A stretch of DNA of 64,000 bases from JACPFV01 sp038043245. GTDB lineage: Bacteria; Pseudomonadota; Gammaproteobacteria; Nevskiales; Nevskiaceae. A program made the position numbers and the translations under genes. Positions 17,695-26,165 of the stretch are shown one piece after another. The notes under the pieces were generated by a model. It did no database searches and had not been told where the DNA came from. It worked only from the letters and a program-made list of their open reading frames with translations. Numbering within the stretch: position 1 is the first letter of the stretch; each line of letters opens with the position of its first letter. The DNA is taken from assembly GCA_038043245.1 (NCBI GenBank), contig JBBTCH010000001.1, positions 806,001-870,000 on the forward strand. The letters run 5' to 3'.

Positions 17695-18174
17695 ATGAAA
17701 AACAAACCGGAGATGCATTCCATGAGCAAGCAACACTACGGCCGCCTGCTGCTGATGATCGCGGTGTCGTTTGGATCAATGTACGCATTGATGTACGCGA
17801 TGGTGGATACCTTCGCTAATGTTTATGCCAGCTTCAATCAGTTCTACATGGCCGGACTGATGACCGCGCCGATGGCGGTCATTGAACTCGTCCTGATGGG
17901 CGCCATGTATCACAACAAAAAACTGAACGCCGTAATTATTGCCGCGAGCCTTGTCGCTTTGAGCGGATTCTGGATACTGATCCGGCAGCAAACAGCGGTC
18001 TCGGATGAACAGTTCCTGCGATCAATGATTCCGCATCACGCCGGCGCGCTGCTGATGTGCAAGCAGGCGTCTCTTCATGACGCAGAAATCATGGACCTCT
18101 GCAAAACGATTATTTCAGGCCAGCAGTCTGAAATTGACCTGATGAAAGCCAAGCTGGGTCAATTGGAAAAATAG
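17695..18174 (+). CDS. DUF305-domain membrane protein
   Basis: 159 residues. Three membrane segments in the first 100 residues (LLLMIAVSFGSMYALMYAM, MAGLMTAPMAVIELVLMGAM, AVIIAASLVALSGFWILI) are followed by a C-terminal DUF305 segment with the motif SMIPHHAGALLMCKQA and EIMDLCKTIISGQQSEIDLM. DUF305 is a ferritin-like helical domain common in copper-resistance clusters, with an HH pair thought to bind metal. It begins two bases after the cytochrome gene stop. Confidence 0.88.
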   Translation: MKNKPEMHSMSKQHYGRLLLMIAVSFGSMYALMYAMVDTFANVYASFNQFYMAGLMTAPMAVIELVLMGAMYHNKKLNAVIIAASLVALSGFWILIRQQTAVSDEQFLRSMIPHHAGALLMCKQASLHDAEIMDLCKTIISGQQSEIDLMKAKLGQLEK

Positions 18175-18248
18175 CGATGTGCGCCTTCAATGTGTGTGGC
18201 GATGCTCCAGCTCCGTTTCGGGCCTGCGCGCTTCATGGAGATCGATTC

Positions 18249-18689
18249 ATGATTCGAGGATTACTGATGGTATTCACCCTTCTGTTGGCCGCGTGCGCAC
18301 CCAAGATGGACTCCAGCCTGCCGACGGTCGAGGTCTGGAAAAGTCCGACCTGCCAGTGCTGCTCGAAGTGGGTCCAGCATCTGCGAGACAACGGATTCAA
18401 CATCAACGTCCACAGCGAGACCAACCTGAATCCGCTGAAGGCGCGACTGGGTGTGCCGCCGAATTTGGCGTCTTGCCACACCGCGCAGGTGGGTGGCTAT
18501 GTGGTCGAGGGCCATGTTCCCGCCGAAGACATCCGCCGACTGCTGACGGAGAAGCCCGCCATCAAAGGCATAGCTGTGCCCGGCATGCCGATCGGATCGC
18601 CCGGGATGGAGGTGGGCGATCAAAAGGAAAGCTTCGAAGTAATAGCGTTTCAGGCAGCCGGGGAGCCTGTCGTCTATGCCAAGCACTAA
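18249..18689 (+). CDS. DUF411-family metal-binding lipoprotein
   Basis: 146 residues with lipobox LLLAAC. The DUF411 domain shows VWKSPTCQCCSKWVQHL, with the CxCC motif, then LASCHTAQVGGYVVEGHVPA and PGMPIGSPGMEVG. Such proteins (CopG-like) occur in copper and silver islands, and the Cys/His/Met set suggests Cu(I) binding in the periplasm. The ATG at 18249 gives a proper signal peptide; an upstream in-frame ATG at 18177 would add 24 residues without signal character. Confidence 0.88.
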   Translation: MIRGLLMVFTLLLAACAPKMDSSLPTVEVWKSPTCQCCSKWVQHLRDNGFNINVHSETNLNPLKARLGVPPNLASCHTAQVGGYVVEGHVPAEDIRRLLTEKPAIKGIAVPGMPIGSPGMEVGDQKESFEVIAFQAAGEPVVYAKH

Positions 18690-18708
18690 GCGCTTGCAGC
18701 GTTGAGGC

Positions 18709-19461
18709 ATGTCTTCGCATCCCGCCGCCGCGAGCTGGCATGGCAGCGCCCGCATCGGACTTGGCTGGGGCCTGTTCGTTGGACATGCGGGCGACCATCG
18801 TCCGCACGCCCATCACGCCGTGCAGATCGTGCTGTCTGAAACCCCGCAGCGCCTTTGGACGCCGGATCAGGGCTGGCAGCTTTGCCACGGTGCGGTGATC
18901 GGCCCGGACGTGCTGCACCGGCTGGATCAAAGTTCTGCGCCGGTGACGATGCTCTATCTGGAGCCTGATTCCCCGGATGGGCGCAGGGCCATATCCAATC
19001 TGGCATCGAGTTGGCGCGCACTCACTGCCAAGGAGACCGCATCCGCACTGGCCGTGTTGCGCGCGTCGCCCGGTGCGCCTGACGTAAGCAGGGTCGTGGA
19101 TCGTCTGAGCCTTGGGGCGATGAGTGAGCGTGAAACCTTGCAGGGCGATGCGCTGATCGAGTCACTCATCGCCGCGCTGCCCCAGGCGTTGCCGGGACGG
19201 CTGGGCAGTGCAAGTCTGGCCGCGCGGGCCGGTCTCTCTGCCAGTCGTCTCCAACATCGTTTCCGCGCGCACACCGGCCTCGCACTGCGGCCCTATCTGC
19301 GTTGGCGGCGACTGCTGACCGCGCTGGATGCGGTGGGGCGCGGTCGGTCGCTGACCGATGCCGCATTCGAGGCAGGCTTTGCCGACGCTGCACACTTCAC
19401 GCGCACCTTGCGGCGGCACTTCGGCATCACGCCGCGTGTGCTGCTGCATCTACGCACCTGA
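18709..19461 (+). CDS. AraC-family transcriptional regulator
   Basis: 250 residues. A short cupin-like N-terminal part (HRPHAHHAVQIVLSE) carries a His cluster that could bind an effector. The C-terminal double helix-turn-helix is clear: LAARAGLSASRLQHRFRAHT and SLTDAAFEAGFADAAHFTRT, then FGITPRVLL. It lies between the copper operon and a fatty-acid-hydroxylase-family gene on the same strand, so it may control the latter. No evidence ties it to metal sensing. Confidence 0.9.
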   Translation: MSSHPAAASWHGSARIGLGWGLFVGHAGDHRPHAHHAVQIVLSETPQRLWTPDQGWQLCHGAVIGPDVLHRLDQSSAPVTMLYLEPDSPDGRRAISNLASSWRALTAKETASALAVLRASPGAPDVSRVVDRLSLGAMSERETLQGDALIESLIAALPQALPGRLGSASLAARAGLSASRLQHRFRAHTGLALRPYLRWRRLLTALDAVGRGRSLTDAAFEAGFADAAHFTRTLRRHFGITPRVLLHLRT

Positions 19462-19544
19462 GACGCCCGATACGACGTAGCGCGTTCGTTCAAGACACCA
19501 CGGCCCGCGAGGCGCAGGCTCTCCGCTGTTAACCGGAGAAACCG

Positions 19545-20462
19545 ATGCGCCCTCTCGTTCGTTACACCGCTTACCCCCTGATCGCGGGCAGCCTTGCCCT
19601 GCTGCTCATCACGCTGGCGGCACGGGGCATCGCCTATTGGCCGGTGTTCCCGCTGGTGGTGCTGGCCGGCATCACCTGCGTTGCTTTGCTGGAGCGGATT
19701 TTCCCCTATGAGCCGGACTGGAACCGCGATCACGGCGATACGCGCGTGGACGTGCTGCACCTGCTTGTCAGCCATGCGCTGATTCAGAGCGGCGTGGCAA
19801 TCGGTTTTGGACTTTGGGCTTGGCTGCCCGACAGTGCGCGCCTGTGGCCAAGCACGCTGCCGATGTGGACACAGGTATTGCTGGCTGGAGCCATCATGGA
19901 TCTGGGCCTCTACGCCATGCATCGCTACAGTCATGTCAGTGGTTTTCTTTGGAAGCTCCACGCCCTGCATCACAGCCCGGAGCGGCTCTACTGGCTCAAC
20001 GGGGGCCGCCGCCATCCGCTTTCCGCGCTGGTACTTGCCGGACCGGGCTTGACCGTATTGCTGGCGCTGGGCGCGACTCCCATCGCGGTCGGCGCGTGGA
20101 TGAGCTTCATGAGCATTCATCTCGCCTTCCAGCACGCAAACCTCGACTACAAGCTGGGGCCGTTCCGCCATCTGCTCGGCGTCGCCGAAATGCACCGTTG
20201 GCATCACAAGCGCGAGTTTGAGGATGCGCAAGTCAATTTCGGCGAGGTCTGGCTGATCTGGGATCACCTCTTTGGAACCTTCCACGACGCTCCACGCAGC
20301 CCCGGCAAGGGAGAAGTCGGACTGCACGAAGACACGGTGCCGCCGGGCTACTGGCAGCAGTTGCGCTGGCCGTTCGCAGGGGATACTGGCATGAGCGACT
20401 CTTCGCCAGATGCTCCCAATCGGGGTCGAGAATTGGGCCTGCTACGCAACTCTGTTCGCTAA
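19545..20462 (+). CDS. Sterol desaturase/fatty acid hydroxylase family membrane protein
   Basis: 305 residues, di-iron membrane oxygenase family. The His boxes are visible: HRYSH (HX3H), KLHALHHS (HX2HH), HLAFQHAN and HRWHH. Four to six membrane helices surround them. These enzymes hydroxylate or desaturate lipid chains; the substrate here is unknown. A good ribosome-binding site (CCGGAGAAACCG) precedes ATG 19545. The gene follows the AraC regulator by 83 bp. Confidence 0.9.
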   Translation: MRPLVRYTAYPLIAGSLALLLITLAARGIAYWPVFPLVVLAGITCVALLERIFPYEPDWNRDHGDTRVDVLHLLVSHALIQSGVAIGFGLWAWLPDSARLWPSTLPMWTQVLLAGAIMDLGLYAMHRYSHVSGFLWKLHALHHSPERLYWLNGGRRHPLSALVLAGPGLTVLLALGATPIAVGAWMSFMSIHLAFQHANLDYKLGPFRHLLGVAEMHRWHHKREFEDAQVNFGEVWLIWDHLFGTFHDAPRSPGKGEVGLHEDTVPPGYWQQLRWPFAGDTGMSDSSPDAPNRGRELGLLRNSVR

Positions 20463-20476
20463 CTCTCGCTTGGCGC

Positions 20477-20578
20477 TCACTTCTGCTTCGTCATCTTTAA
20501 GACGGCGAAGACCAGCGCTACGAGGATTACCGTGCCGATGATCATCCACAGCCCCATGCCGCCCATCATTTCATTCAT
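20477..20578 (-). CDS. 33-residue Met-rich single-pass membrane peptide
   Basis: Short frame starting MNEMMGGMGLWMIIG, continuing with a hydrophobic helix (TVILVALVFAVL) and a basic end KMTKQK. Six of 33 residues are Met. The length, charge asymmetry and place beside two other small metal-island genes support a real small protein rather than chance. Similar Met-rich one-helix proteins accompany copper-efflux genes, but no function is established. Confidence 0.6.
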   Translation of the reverse strand: MNEMMGGMGLWMIIGTVILVALVFAVLKMTKQK

Positions 20579-20595
20579 TCGGAATCGCCTTACTT

Positions 20596-20817
20596 TCAAA
20601 TGTTGCGTGAATGCCAGAATGCATCCACAAACGCGCCGATGCCGAGCAATGACATGGCGATGGAATCATTGAACAGATGCTGTGAGGTGAGACCCAAAAG
20701 CGATCCGCCCGTCAATTGGGCCAGCCATGCCCCGAGCATCGAGAAAAAAGCCAGGGTCAATAGAATCCTTCCCAAATACACGAACACCGGCGTCGCTTGA
20801 TTTGAAGTCGTAGCCAT
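20596..20817 (-). CDS. Small two-helix membrane protein
   Basis: 73 residues with two hydrophobic helices (FVYLGRILLTLAFFSMLGAW and SIAMSLLGIGAFVDAFW) joined by LAQLTGGSLLGLTSQHLFND. The start ATG is preceded by GGAG. I do not recognise the family. It lies 17 bp upstream of the 33-residue gene and 19 bp downstream of the DUF305 lipoprotein gene on the same strand, so it belongs to that small operon. Confidence 0.75.
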   Translation of the reverse strand: MATTSNQATPVFVYLGRILLTLAFFSMLGAWLAQLTGGSLLGLTSQHLFNDSIAMSLLGIGAFVDAFWHSRNI

Positions 20818-20836
20818 TTTTATTGCTCCGTTTCAA

Positions 20837-21241
20837 TCAGGGCTTCTTGTGCGCGGCGATCCACTGATCGAGCACCGCAATTTCCTTCTTCTGCGCGGCA
20901 ATGATGTCCTTGGCCATCTGGTTCAACTCTGGACTTTTGCCGTTCTTGATCTGGTATTCCGACATGTCAACCGCCATCTGGTGGTGCATGCGCATGTTGG
21001 CTGCGAAGTCATAGTCGGTATCGCCGGTCATGGACATGCCGTCCATGTGCTTCATGCCGCCCATCTTCATGCCATCCATTTTCGAATGATCCATCGGTTC
21101 GGAGGACATCGACTTGGCCTCGTTCTTCGCCGGCTCCGGTGCCTTCGAGCACGCCGGAGCGGACGCCATGACCGCGACGGCCAACGCCAGGACCGATAAA
21201 GCGGAACGGTTGAAACGCTTGCATTTGTTTTGCTGGAACAT
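20837..21241 (-). CDS. DUF305-family lipoprotein
   Basis: 134 residues: signal ALSVLALAVAVMASAPAC with a likely lipid-modified Cys. A Met/His/Lys-rich linker follows (MDHSKMDGMKMGGMKHMDGM), then the DUF305 helical domain with FAANMRMHHQMAVDMSEY and MAKDIIAAQKKEI. The HHQMA motif matches the metal-binding pair of the family. ATG 21241 has AGGAGAA upstream. It is a second DUF305 protein in the island, exported here, whereas the one at 17695 is membrane-embedded. Confidence 0.9.
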   Translation of the reverse strand: MFQQNKCKRFNRSALSVLALAVAVMASAPACSKAPEPAKNEAKSMSSEPMDHSKMDGMKMGGMKHMDGMSMTGDTDYDFAANMRMHHQMAVDMSEYQIKNGKSPELNQMAKDIIAAQKKEIAVLDQWIAAHKKP

Positions 21242-21261
21242 GGTGATTCTCCTGGGTAAGG

Positions 21262-21627
21262 TTAGTGCTTGGTTCCGGCCATTTTCCGGCAACTGTCCGC
21301 GCATTCGCGGCAGGCCTTGACGCAATCTTCCATGCCACCAACCTGCTCGCAGCTTTTGGCGCAGGCGTCGCAGATGTCGGCGCAGACCGCGCAAACCTTC
21401 GGGTGAAACGCCGAGCCGCTCAACAGGAAATTGGCCGAGGTCTGGCAGATTTCGGCGCAGTTCATCATCAATCGAAAATGCGCCGCCTCGACGTTTTTGC
21501 CGCCGGCTGTAAGGCAACGAGTCATCGCGGCATGCAGGCAGGTTTCATGGCAGTGGCTGCACGCATCAATGCACGGCTGCATGGTGTCGTGAGTCTGTGC
21601 GGGGTGCTTCATCTGGGCTTGATGCAT
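21262..21627 (-). CDS. Cys-rich four-helix-bundle copper-binding protein (Csp/DUF326 type)
   Basis: 121 residues with 16 cysteines spaced along predicted helices: CIDACSHCHETC, NCAEIC, CAVCADICDACAKSC and CVKACRECADSC. This CxxC/CxxxC pattern is that of the copper-storage proteins (Csp), four-helix bundles filled with Cu(I) thiolates. There is no signal peptide, so it is cytosolic like Csp3. The start MHQAQM has GGAG upstream. It begins the small minus-strand set 21627-20477. Confidence 0.92.
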   Translation of the reverse strand: MHQAQMKHPAQTHDTMQPCIDACSHCHETCLHAAMTRCLTAGGKNVEAAHFRLMMNCAEICQTSANFLLSGSAFHPKVCAVCADICDACAKSCEQVGGMEDCVKACRECADSCRKMAGTKH

Positions 21628-21643
21628 TGGTCTTTTCTCCGGG

Positions 21644-22762
21644 TTATGGATGGGATGTAGCGATAGCAGGGGACCGCATGCCCGCCTGCTGCTGAAAACC
21701 TTCATGCAGATATTCCGTAAGCCGTTGCTCAAGCCAGCAATACGGCTGGCCGTATTCGCCAGCACCGACAAAACCGACGTGCCCGCCGTTGGGCGCGATT
21801 TCCAGCGTCACGTGGGACGACAGGGCCTGCACTTCGGGAACGATGTCCGCCTCCATGAAGGGATCATCCAGCGCCTGCACCACCAGAGTGGAGCGGCGAA
21901 TTTTCTTCAAATACTGGCCGCAGGACGCGCGCGAGTAGTAGTCCTCGACGTCGCGGTAACCCGCCAGAGGCGCGGTGTGGGCTTCGTCAAACTCAACAAA
22001 ATCCTGCGCCGCGAGCGCGGCGGACAGATTGACCAAAGGTGATAACGGAACTTGGGAGTGCTTGCGTCGCAGAGCGTCCTTCACTTGATTGAGCAGACGT
22101 TTCTGGTAAACGCGAGAGAAGCCCTGGCTCAAGCGCTCGGCACACGGCCGGATCGTGAAGGGCACCGAGGCTGCTGCTGCGATATTGACCGGCGCCGTTT
22201 TCCCTTCTTCTGCGAGCGCCTTGAGCGTGACATTGCCGCCCAGCGACCAACCGATCGAGGCGATGTACGTCGTCGGTTCGCGCTCGCGCAGCAGATGCCA
22301 GAAGTAACGCAGGTCTTCGGTGTCGCCCTGGTTGTAGCAGCGCGGCAGCCGGTTCGGTTCGGGCCCCGCGCCACGCAGCTGCAGAATCACCGTGCGCCAG
22401 CCTTTTGCAATCAGTTGACTGGCGGTGCCCAGAAGGTACTTGGAATCGAACCCGCCGGCCAAACCATGCACCAGCACCGCAATCGGGCCATTCGTATGGT
22501 GGTCTCCGCTCCAGCCCAGATCCAGGAAATCACCATCGGTCAACTCCAGCCGTTCGCGGCGCAGAGCAAGCCTCGGCGCGGGCCGTAGAAGCGTCGCCAT
22601 GGTTTGCAGATGCGCGCCCGCCAGCAGCGGATGCGGCCGGAAACTGCTTTGCAGGATCTGACCGTGGCGCGGCAGCCGTTTGCGTAAATCCGCCTGCGCG
22701 GATTTGGCGGACTTTCTGGCTCGGCGTTTTTTGCGGGTGGCAGATAGAGAGGTTTTTATCAC
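21644..22762 (-). CDS. yheT: YheT-family alpha/beta hydrolase
   Basis: 372 residues from GTG 22762, chosen because AGGGAA lies just upstream; a longer GTG start at 22834 is possible. The fold is shown by VLVHGLAGGFDSKYL (oxyanion region), the nucleophile elbow SIGWSLGGN, the acid QALDDPFM and the His GGHVGFVG. YheT/YbgL-type hydrolases are widespread, with unknown or esterase-like activity. A basic N-terminus (TRKKRRARKSAK) is unusual. Its link with the copper genes is probably only positional. Confidence 0.88.
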   Translation of the reverse strand: MIKTSLSATRKKRRARKSAKSAQADLRKRLPRHGQILQSSFRPHPLLAGAHLQTMATLLRPAPRLALRRERLELTDGDFLDLGWSGDHHTNGPIAVLVHGLAGGFDSKYLLGTASQLIAKGWRTVILQLRGAGPEPNRLPRCYNQGDTEDLRYFWHLLREREPTTYIASIGWSLGGNVTLKALAEEGKTAPVNIAAAASVPFTIRPCAERLSQGFSRVYQKRLLNQVKDALRRKHSQVPLSPLVNLSAALAAQDFVEFDEAHTAPLAGYRDVEDYYSRASCGQYLKKIRRSTLVVQALDDPFMEADIVPEVQALSSHVTLEIAPNGGHVGFVGAGEYGQPYCWLEQRLTEYLHEGFQQQAGMRSPAIATSHP

Positions 22763-22880
22763 CGCAAATTCCCTAGGTTCGGTACGGACCCAAGTGTTTA
22801 CGGGGTCAATCACCTCGTCTGTCTGCTGGCGCACCCAACGTGGCGGCGGGGCTCTGGAGTAAGGTCAAGGGTTTAGGCAA

Positions 22881-23195
22881 TTGGCTGTTTCGCTTCAGGA
22901 GCAGGTTTGCGATGACTCCATTCATTACGAACCCATGGAACCCAGTTCATGGGAGTACAAGGCAACGTGGGACTTGCTTTGCGAAACGGTTCAAAAACAT
23001 TACAGATATTTTGGGCGACAAACCCAAGCCGCCTTGGACGAAATCTTTGGTGACATTAGTGCGCTTAAAACTTCCGACGGAAGACGAATAATCAAGCAAA
23101 TTGGGCCATCATCGAAAGATCGGTACTTTTATCGAGCGAGAGTTGCGCTTTCAGAATCAGAGGTCGAGGCATTTCCCAAGGCCTTTGCTTCGCTC
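22881..23195 (+). pseudogene. 5' remnant of a RES-domain (NAD-phosphorylase type) gene
   Basis: The frame begins at a TTG and gives YEPMEPSSWEYKATWDLLCE, then GRQTQAALDEIF and SDGRRIIKQIGP, then the RES-like start DRYFYRARVALSESEVEAF. The catalytic remainder of the RES domain is missing; after about 23190 the frame continues into unrelated hydrophobic sequence overlapping the protease gene end. RES proteins are usually toxin-like NAD-degrading enzymes or phage-defence components. Assignment rests on the YRAR motif and flanking pattern. Confidence 0.45.
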
Positions 23196-23271
23196 GTATT
23201 TCCCTTAACAATTATTCTTTTCGATTTTGGGTTGTTAAGAAAATGCATCATAGTGTTACGGAAACGCCTCA

Positions 23272-24774
23272 TCACCTCCGCACTTTCCGGCGGCATCCAG
23301 TCACCAAAGCCAGCACCCACAAGACCTCAATACCAAAACCTCCGCCCGTAGACGCCGCACCAGCGGCTGGCTGAACAGTCGGGGGCGGAGGCGGTGGGGG
23401 TGGTGGCGGGGCTGGTGGTGGCGCGCTTACCCCAACACCATCAAGCACCTTGTTCCCTGTGCTGTCTGGGTCAAGCCAGAAGCGCGCAGAATTTGAAGCC
23501 GTACCATCACCGGCCCAGAACTGTGCAAAACGGTTGTAGGCGGCCCCATTCGACTGTGCCGAAGTGCAGGACGGTCCGGCGTTGCCTGGGCTGGACCCGC
23601 TCAGAACCCCGATGTGCCTTGAGTTCTGATCCCAGAGTGCGGAGCCTGACGCGCCACCTTCCACAACACCCATCAAGGATGTCATCTGCCAAAAGCGGAT
23701 CGTGTTAAGCGCGAAGCCGTCGTCTTTTTGAGCAGACCCACCCCAATCAACATGCTGCTGTGCGGTGCCTGCGCCGTGATGAATGCCGAACGCGTTGGTC
23801 GGCGTTGCATCAGTCGCGTCATACCCAGCGTAGTAAACACTCACGCCGGCCGGCGGCGCCGCGGCAAGTTCCAGCAACCAGCTGTCGCCGTTTACGAATG
23901 TCCCTTGATTCGAGATCGTGCTGTGCACACCAAACTCTGCTCGGCTTGTTGCGCCCGCAGTGGAAGGCGAAAGGCCATTGTTGACTGCCAGCGCCTGACC
24001 GCAGGGGGTCAGCGGCACCCAGTAAACGCGTACATTGGGCTGGCTGACCTGGCCACGCTCGGAAGTCTGGCAGTGATACGCAGTGACCACATAATTTTTC
24101 TTGTCGTTACGCCGATTGTTGATCAGCGTGCCCGTGCATTGGCTGTCCGCTGTCGTGAACAAAACTGTCGCGCGGCTTTGCTCGGCGTTCGCGGCTGTCT
24201 TCGCGCAATCGAAATTCACACGGCAGCCATTGGCGCCGTCGGACCCGCCAGCCATCGGCCGCATTGTCAGGCGCCGGTACGTCTCATTCATTGCCGGGTC
24301 ACCGAAGAGTCCCTTGAATCCAGCCACAACTTCAACCAGGCGGAATCCCAGCTCGGATTTCTTCCCGGCCGGCACCGCAATCTCGATTCGTGCCTCATCG
24401 CCACTGACCACGCGGGACCACAGAACGCCGAATGGGGCATCGCTCTGGTTGGTGTGCAGGTAGCTCTGTCCACCGCCTATCAGCTTGAAGGTTGCCCCTT
24501 CAGGCAGATTGAATGGATCGGCATGCAGCGAGACATTCACAGCCCCAGGAATGCGCACGGCGTAGCGCCAGGTGGCGACCCCTTCGGACTCGCTCCACAC
24601 GCCATCAGCCGCAGGATCGGCGGCGTGCGGGGTGATCAGCCCGAACTTGTCCGGGTTTTTGATGACGGCCGGCAGACGGCCGGCCCAGTCAACTTTGATC
24701 TCAACGGGTAGATCGGCGAGCGTCGCAGTAGCTACAAAGAAAAGTGCAAGCGCTGAGAAACGAATCGTCTTCAT
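23272..24774 (-). CDS. Secreted trypsin-like serine protease with C-terminal sorting tail
   Basis: 500 residues with a Sec signal (FSALALFFVATATLA). A propeptide region runs to about 195. The chymotrypsin-fold domain has VTAYHC (catalytic His) and VEGGASGSALWD (catalytic Ser), with disulfide Cys pairs, and resembles lysyl endopeptidase-like bacterial proteases. The catalytic Asp is probably in SWLLELAA or nearby and was not fixed. After a Pro run of about 15, the end reads STGGGFGIEVLWVLALVTG then CRRKVRR. A Gly-rich motif, one helix and a basic cluster is the layout of GlyGly-CTERM-type sorting signals. Confidence 0.85.
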   Translation of the reverse strand: MKTIRFSALALFFVATATLADLPVEIKVDWAGRLPAVIKNPDKFGLITPHAADPAADGVWSESEGVATWRYAVRIPGAVNVSLHADPFNLPEGATFKLIGGGQSYLHTNQSDAPFGVLWSRVVSGDEARIEIAVPAGKKSELGFRLVEVVAGFKGLFGDPAMNETYRRLTMRPMAGGSDGANGCRVNFDCAKTAANAEQSRATVLFTTADSQCTGTLINNRRNDKKNYVVTAYHCQTSERGQVSQPNVRVYWVPLTPCGQALAVNNGLSPSTAGATSRAEFGVHSTISNQGTFVNGDSWLLELAAAPPAGVSVYYAGYDATDATPTNAFGIHHGAGTAQQHVDWGGSAQKDDGFALNTIRFWQMTSLMGVVEGGASGSALWDQNSRHIGVLSGSSPGNAGPSCTSAQSNGAAYNRFAQFWAGDGTASNSARFWLDPDSTGNKVLDGVGVSAPPPAPPPPPPPPPPTVQPAAGAASTGGGFGIEVLWVLALVTGCRRKVRR

Positions 24775-24801
24775 TTTTCGTGCCCCGGATCGCTGAAAAG
24801 G

Positions 24802-25740
24802 CTATCGCCCCGAGCCGGGTATCAGGTCCGTTTCGAGCACGTAACCCTTGCGCCCATTCGTGTCCACAAACCACCAGTTGGCATTAGCGTTCTGGGTTTT
24901 CGATATGAGCTGAACAGGCGTCCATGGGGCTAGAGACTCGGCAGCGGCAGTGCCGCCGGGAAACAGCTTCCCGCCAGCCGCCTGTATTGCTGCAAGTTGT
25001 CCAGCAACAAGAGCCCTGGGAGCCGGTGGCGGGAAAGGAGCAGCTGGAGCGGTTGGAGCGATTGGCTGCGGAGATGCCTGCTGCATCGGGATCGCCGTGC
25101 CCTTCGCCCACCATGGCTCACCGATAGGCTCGGGGTAACCCTCCACGTACGCAACGGCGGCGCCAGTCGCGGATTGAACTTCGCGGGCAACGTCATTGAC
25201 GGTTTTTTCGAGAGCTTCTTCAAACGTCCCGACGATAGAAGTGGCGACTGAGCCGGCCATTTGTCTCAACCCGATCCCGCCCTCCCGTTTGAGATAGGTG
25301 GCGTAAATGTCTAGGTGGTAGCCCTCGGTGTACTGCCAGACACATACGGCAATTCGTGCTGAAGCGTCACCGATGGAACGTGTGGCATTGGCAAGCCATA
25401 CCGATCCATCACAGCTCGCGCTTTTAAGCATCTGGCCGTAAGCGCCAGCCAGGGCGCCGATTGACGATCCTCGCGACGGATCGGTTGTGGTGAAGCGCCC
25501 AGGCTTCGATGGCAGCGTGGACGGAGGAATCGGCCGTGAATCCTGGATGTTTACTGCGTTTCTTTCCAGGCCCAGTCTGGCGGCTTTAATAATGGGTTCG
25601 CGCGGCTGGGACGTGCGAACGTCAAAGACGCGGTAATACTCGACAACCTGTGTGGTCTCGTTGAGAGCGGCGTTCATCGTGCCGCAGCCCGTTAGAAAGC
25701 AGGCGCTAACTACCAGCAAAGCCAGGACATTGCGTGGCAT
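24802..25740 (-). CDS. Lipoprotein with C-terminal SH3-like domain
   Basis: 312 residues: lipobox CFLTGCGTM, then a conserved-looking domain of about 180 residues (VVEYYRVFDVRTSQPREPII, YHLDIYATYLKREGG) with two Cys, a Pro/Ala-rich linker (about 215-245), and a C-terminal SH3-like segment (PVQLISKTQNANANWWFVDT, GRKGYVLETDLIP). I do not recognise the central domain. The SH3 end suggests cell-wall or protein binding in the periplasm. It is 27 bp upstream of the protease gene on the same strand, so cotranscription is likely. Confidence 0.8.
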   Translation of the reverse strand: MPRNVLALLVVSACFLTGCGTMNAALNETTQVVEYYRVFDVRTSQPREPIIKAARLGLERNAVNIQDSRPIPPSTLPSKPGRFTTTDPSRGSSIGALAGAYGQMLKSASCDGSVWLANATRSIGDASARIAVCVWQYTEGYHLDIYATYLKREGGIGLRQMAGSVATSIVGTFEEALEKTVNDVAREVQSATGAAVAYVEGYPEPIGEPWWAKGTAIPMQQASPQPIAPTAPAAPFPPPAPRALVAGQLAAIQAAGGKLFPGGTAAAESLAPWTPVQLISKTQNANANWWFVDTNGRKGYVLETDLIPGSGR

Positions 25741-25872
25741 GGGTACTCCCTTCAGTCGTGAACCTAGAATTGGTTCTTAAGGGGAGGAATATAGCCTATC
25801 AGTCCATAATAATGTGTCATGTGAACATTCTTTTGGGTAGATGATTTCAGCGCCGAGGGTGACCCTTGCGGC

Positions 25873-26154
25873 ATGTCGAAATCTACAAAGCCCAGCGCGA
25901 TGCGCAGCAACCTGGCACGGAATATTCGCTACGCCCGCGTGATGCTGAATTGGTCGCAGGAGGCGCTGGCAGCCAACGCATCCCTGCATCGCAACCTGAT
26001 CGGAATGATCGAGCGCAAGGAATCGGCCATTACGCTGGACACTTTGAGTGACCTGGCGAAGGCACTTGGCGTTGATCCGTGGGTATTGCTACAGCCGCCA
26101 TCAGTCGCCCAGCCACAGATTCTAAAATTGCTGGACAGTTCCGCCAAGCAGTAA
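25873..26154 (+). CDS. XRE-family helix-turn-helix regulator
   Basis: 93 residues. The HTH reads ARNIRYARVMLNWSQEALAA, LHRNLIGMIERKESAITLDT, LSDLAKALGVDPWVLL, a Cro/C1-type domain covering residues 14-75. The short C-terminal tail has no second domain. It is divergent from the SH3-lipoprotein gene, across 132 bp that probably hold both promoters. It may regulate that gene or be a leftover of a mobile element. Confidence 0.88.
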   Translation: MSKSTKPSAMRSNLARNIRYARVMLNWSQEALAANASLHRNLIGMIERKESAITLDTLSDLAKALGVDPWVLLQPPSVAQPQILKLLDSSAKQ

Positions 26155-26165
26155 TCAGTCCCTTT

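Noticed and set aside
23380..23420. Run of C/G bases as a simple-sequence repeat of regulatory interest
   Set aside because: It encodes the proline linker of the protease and is explained by codon composition.
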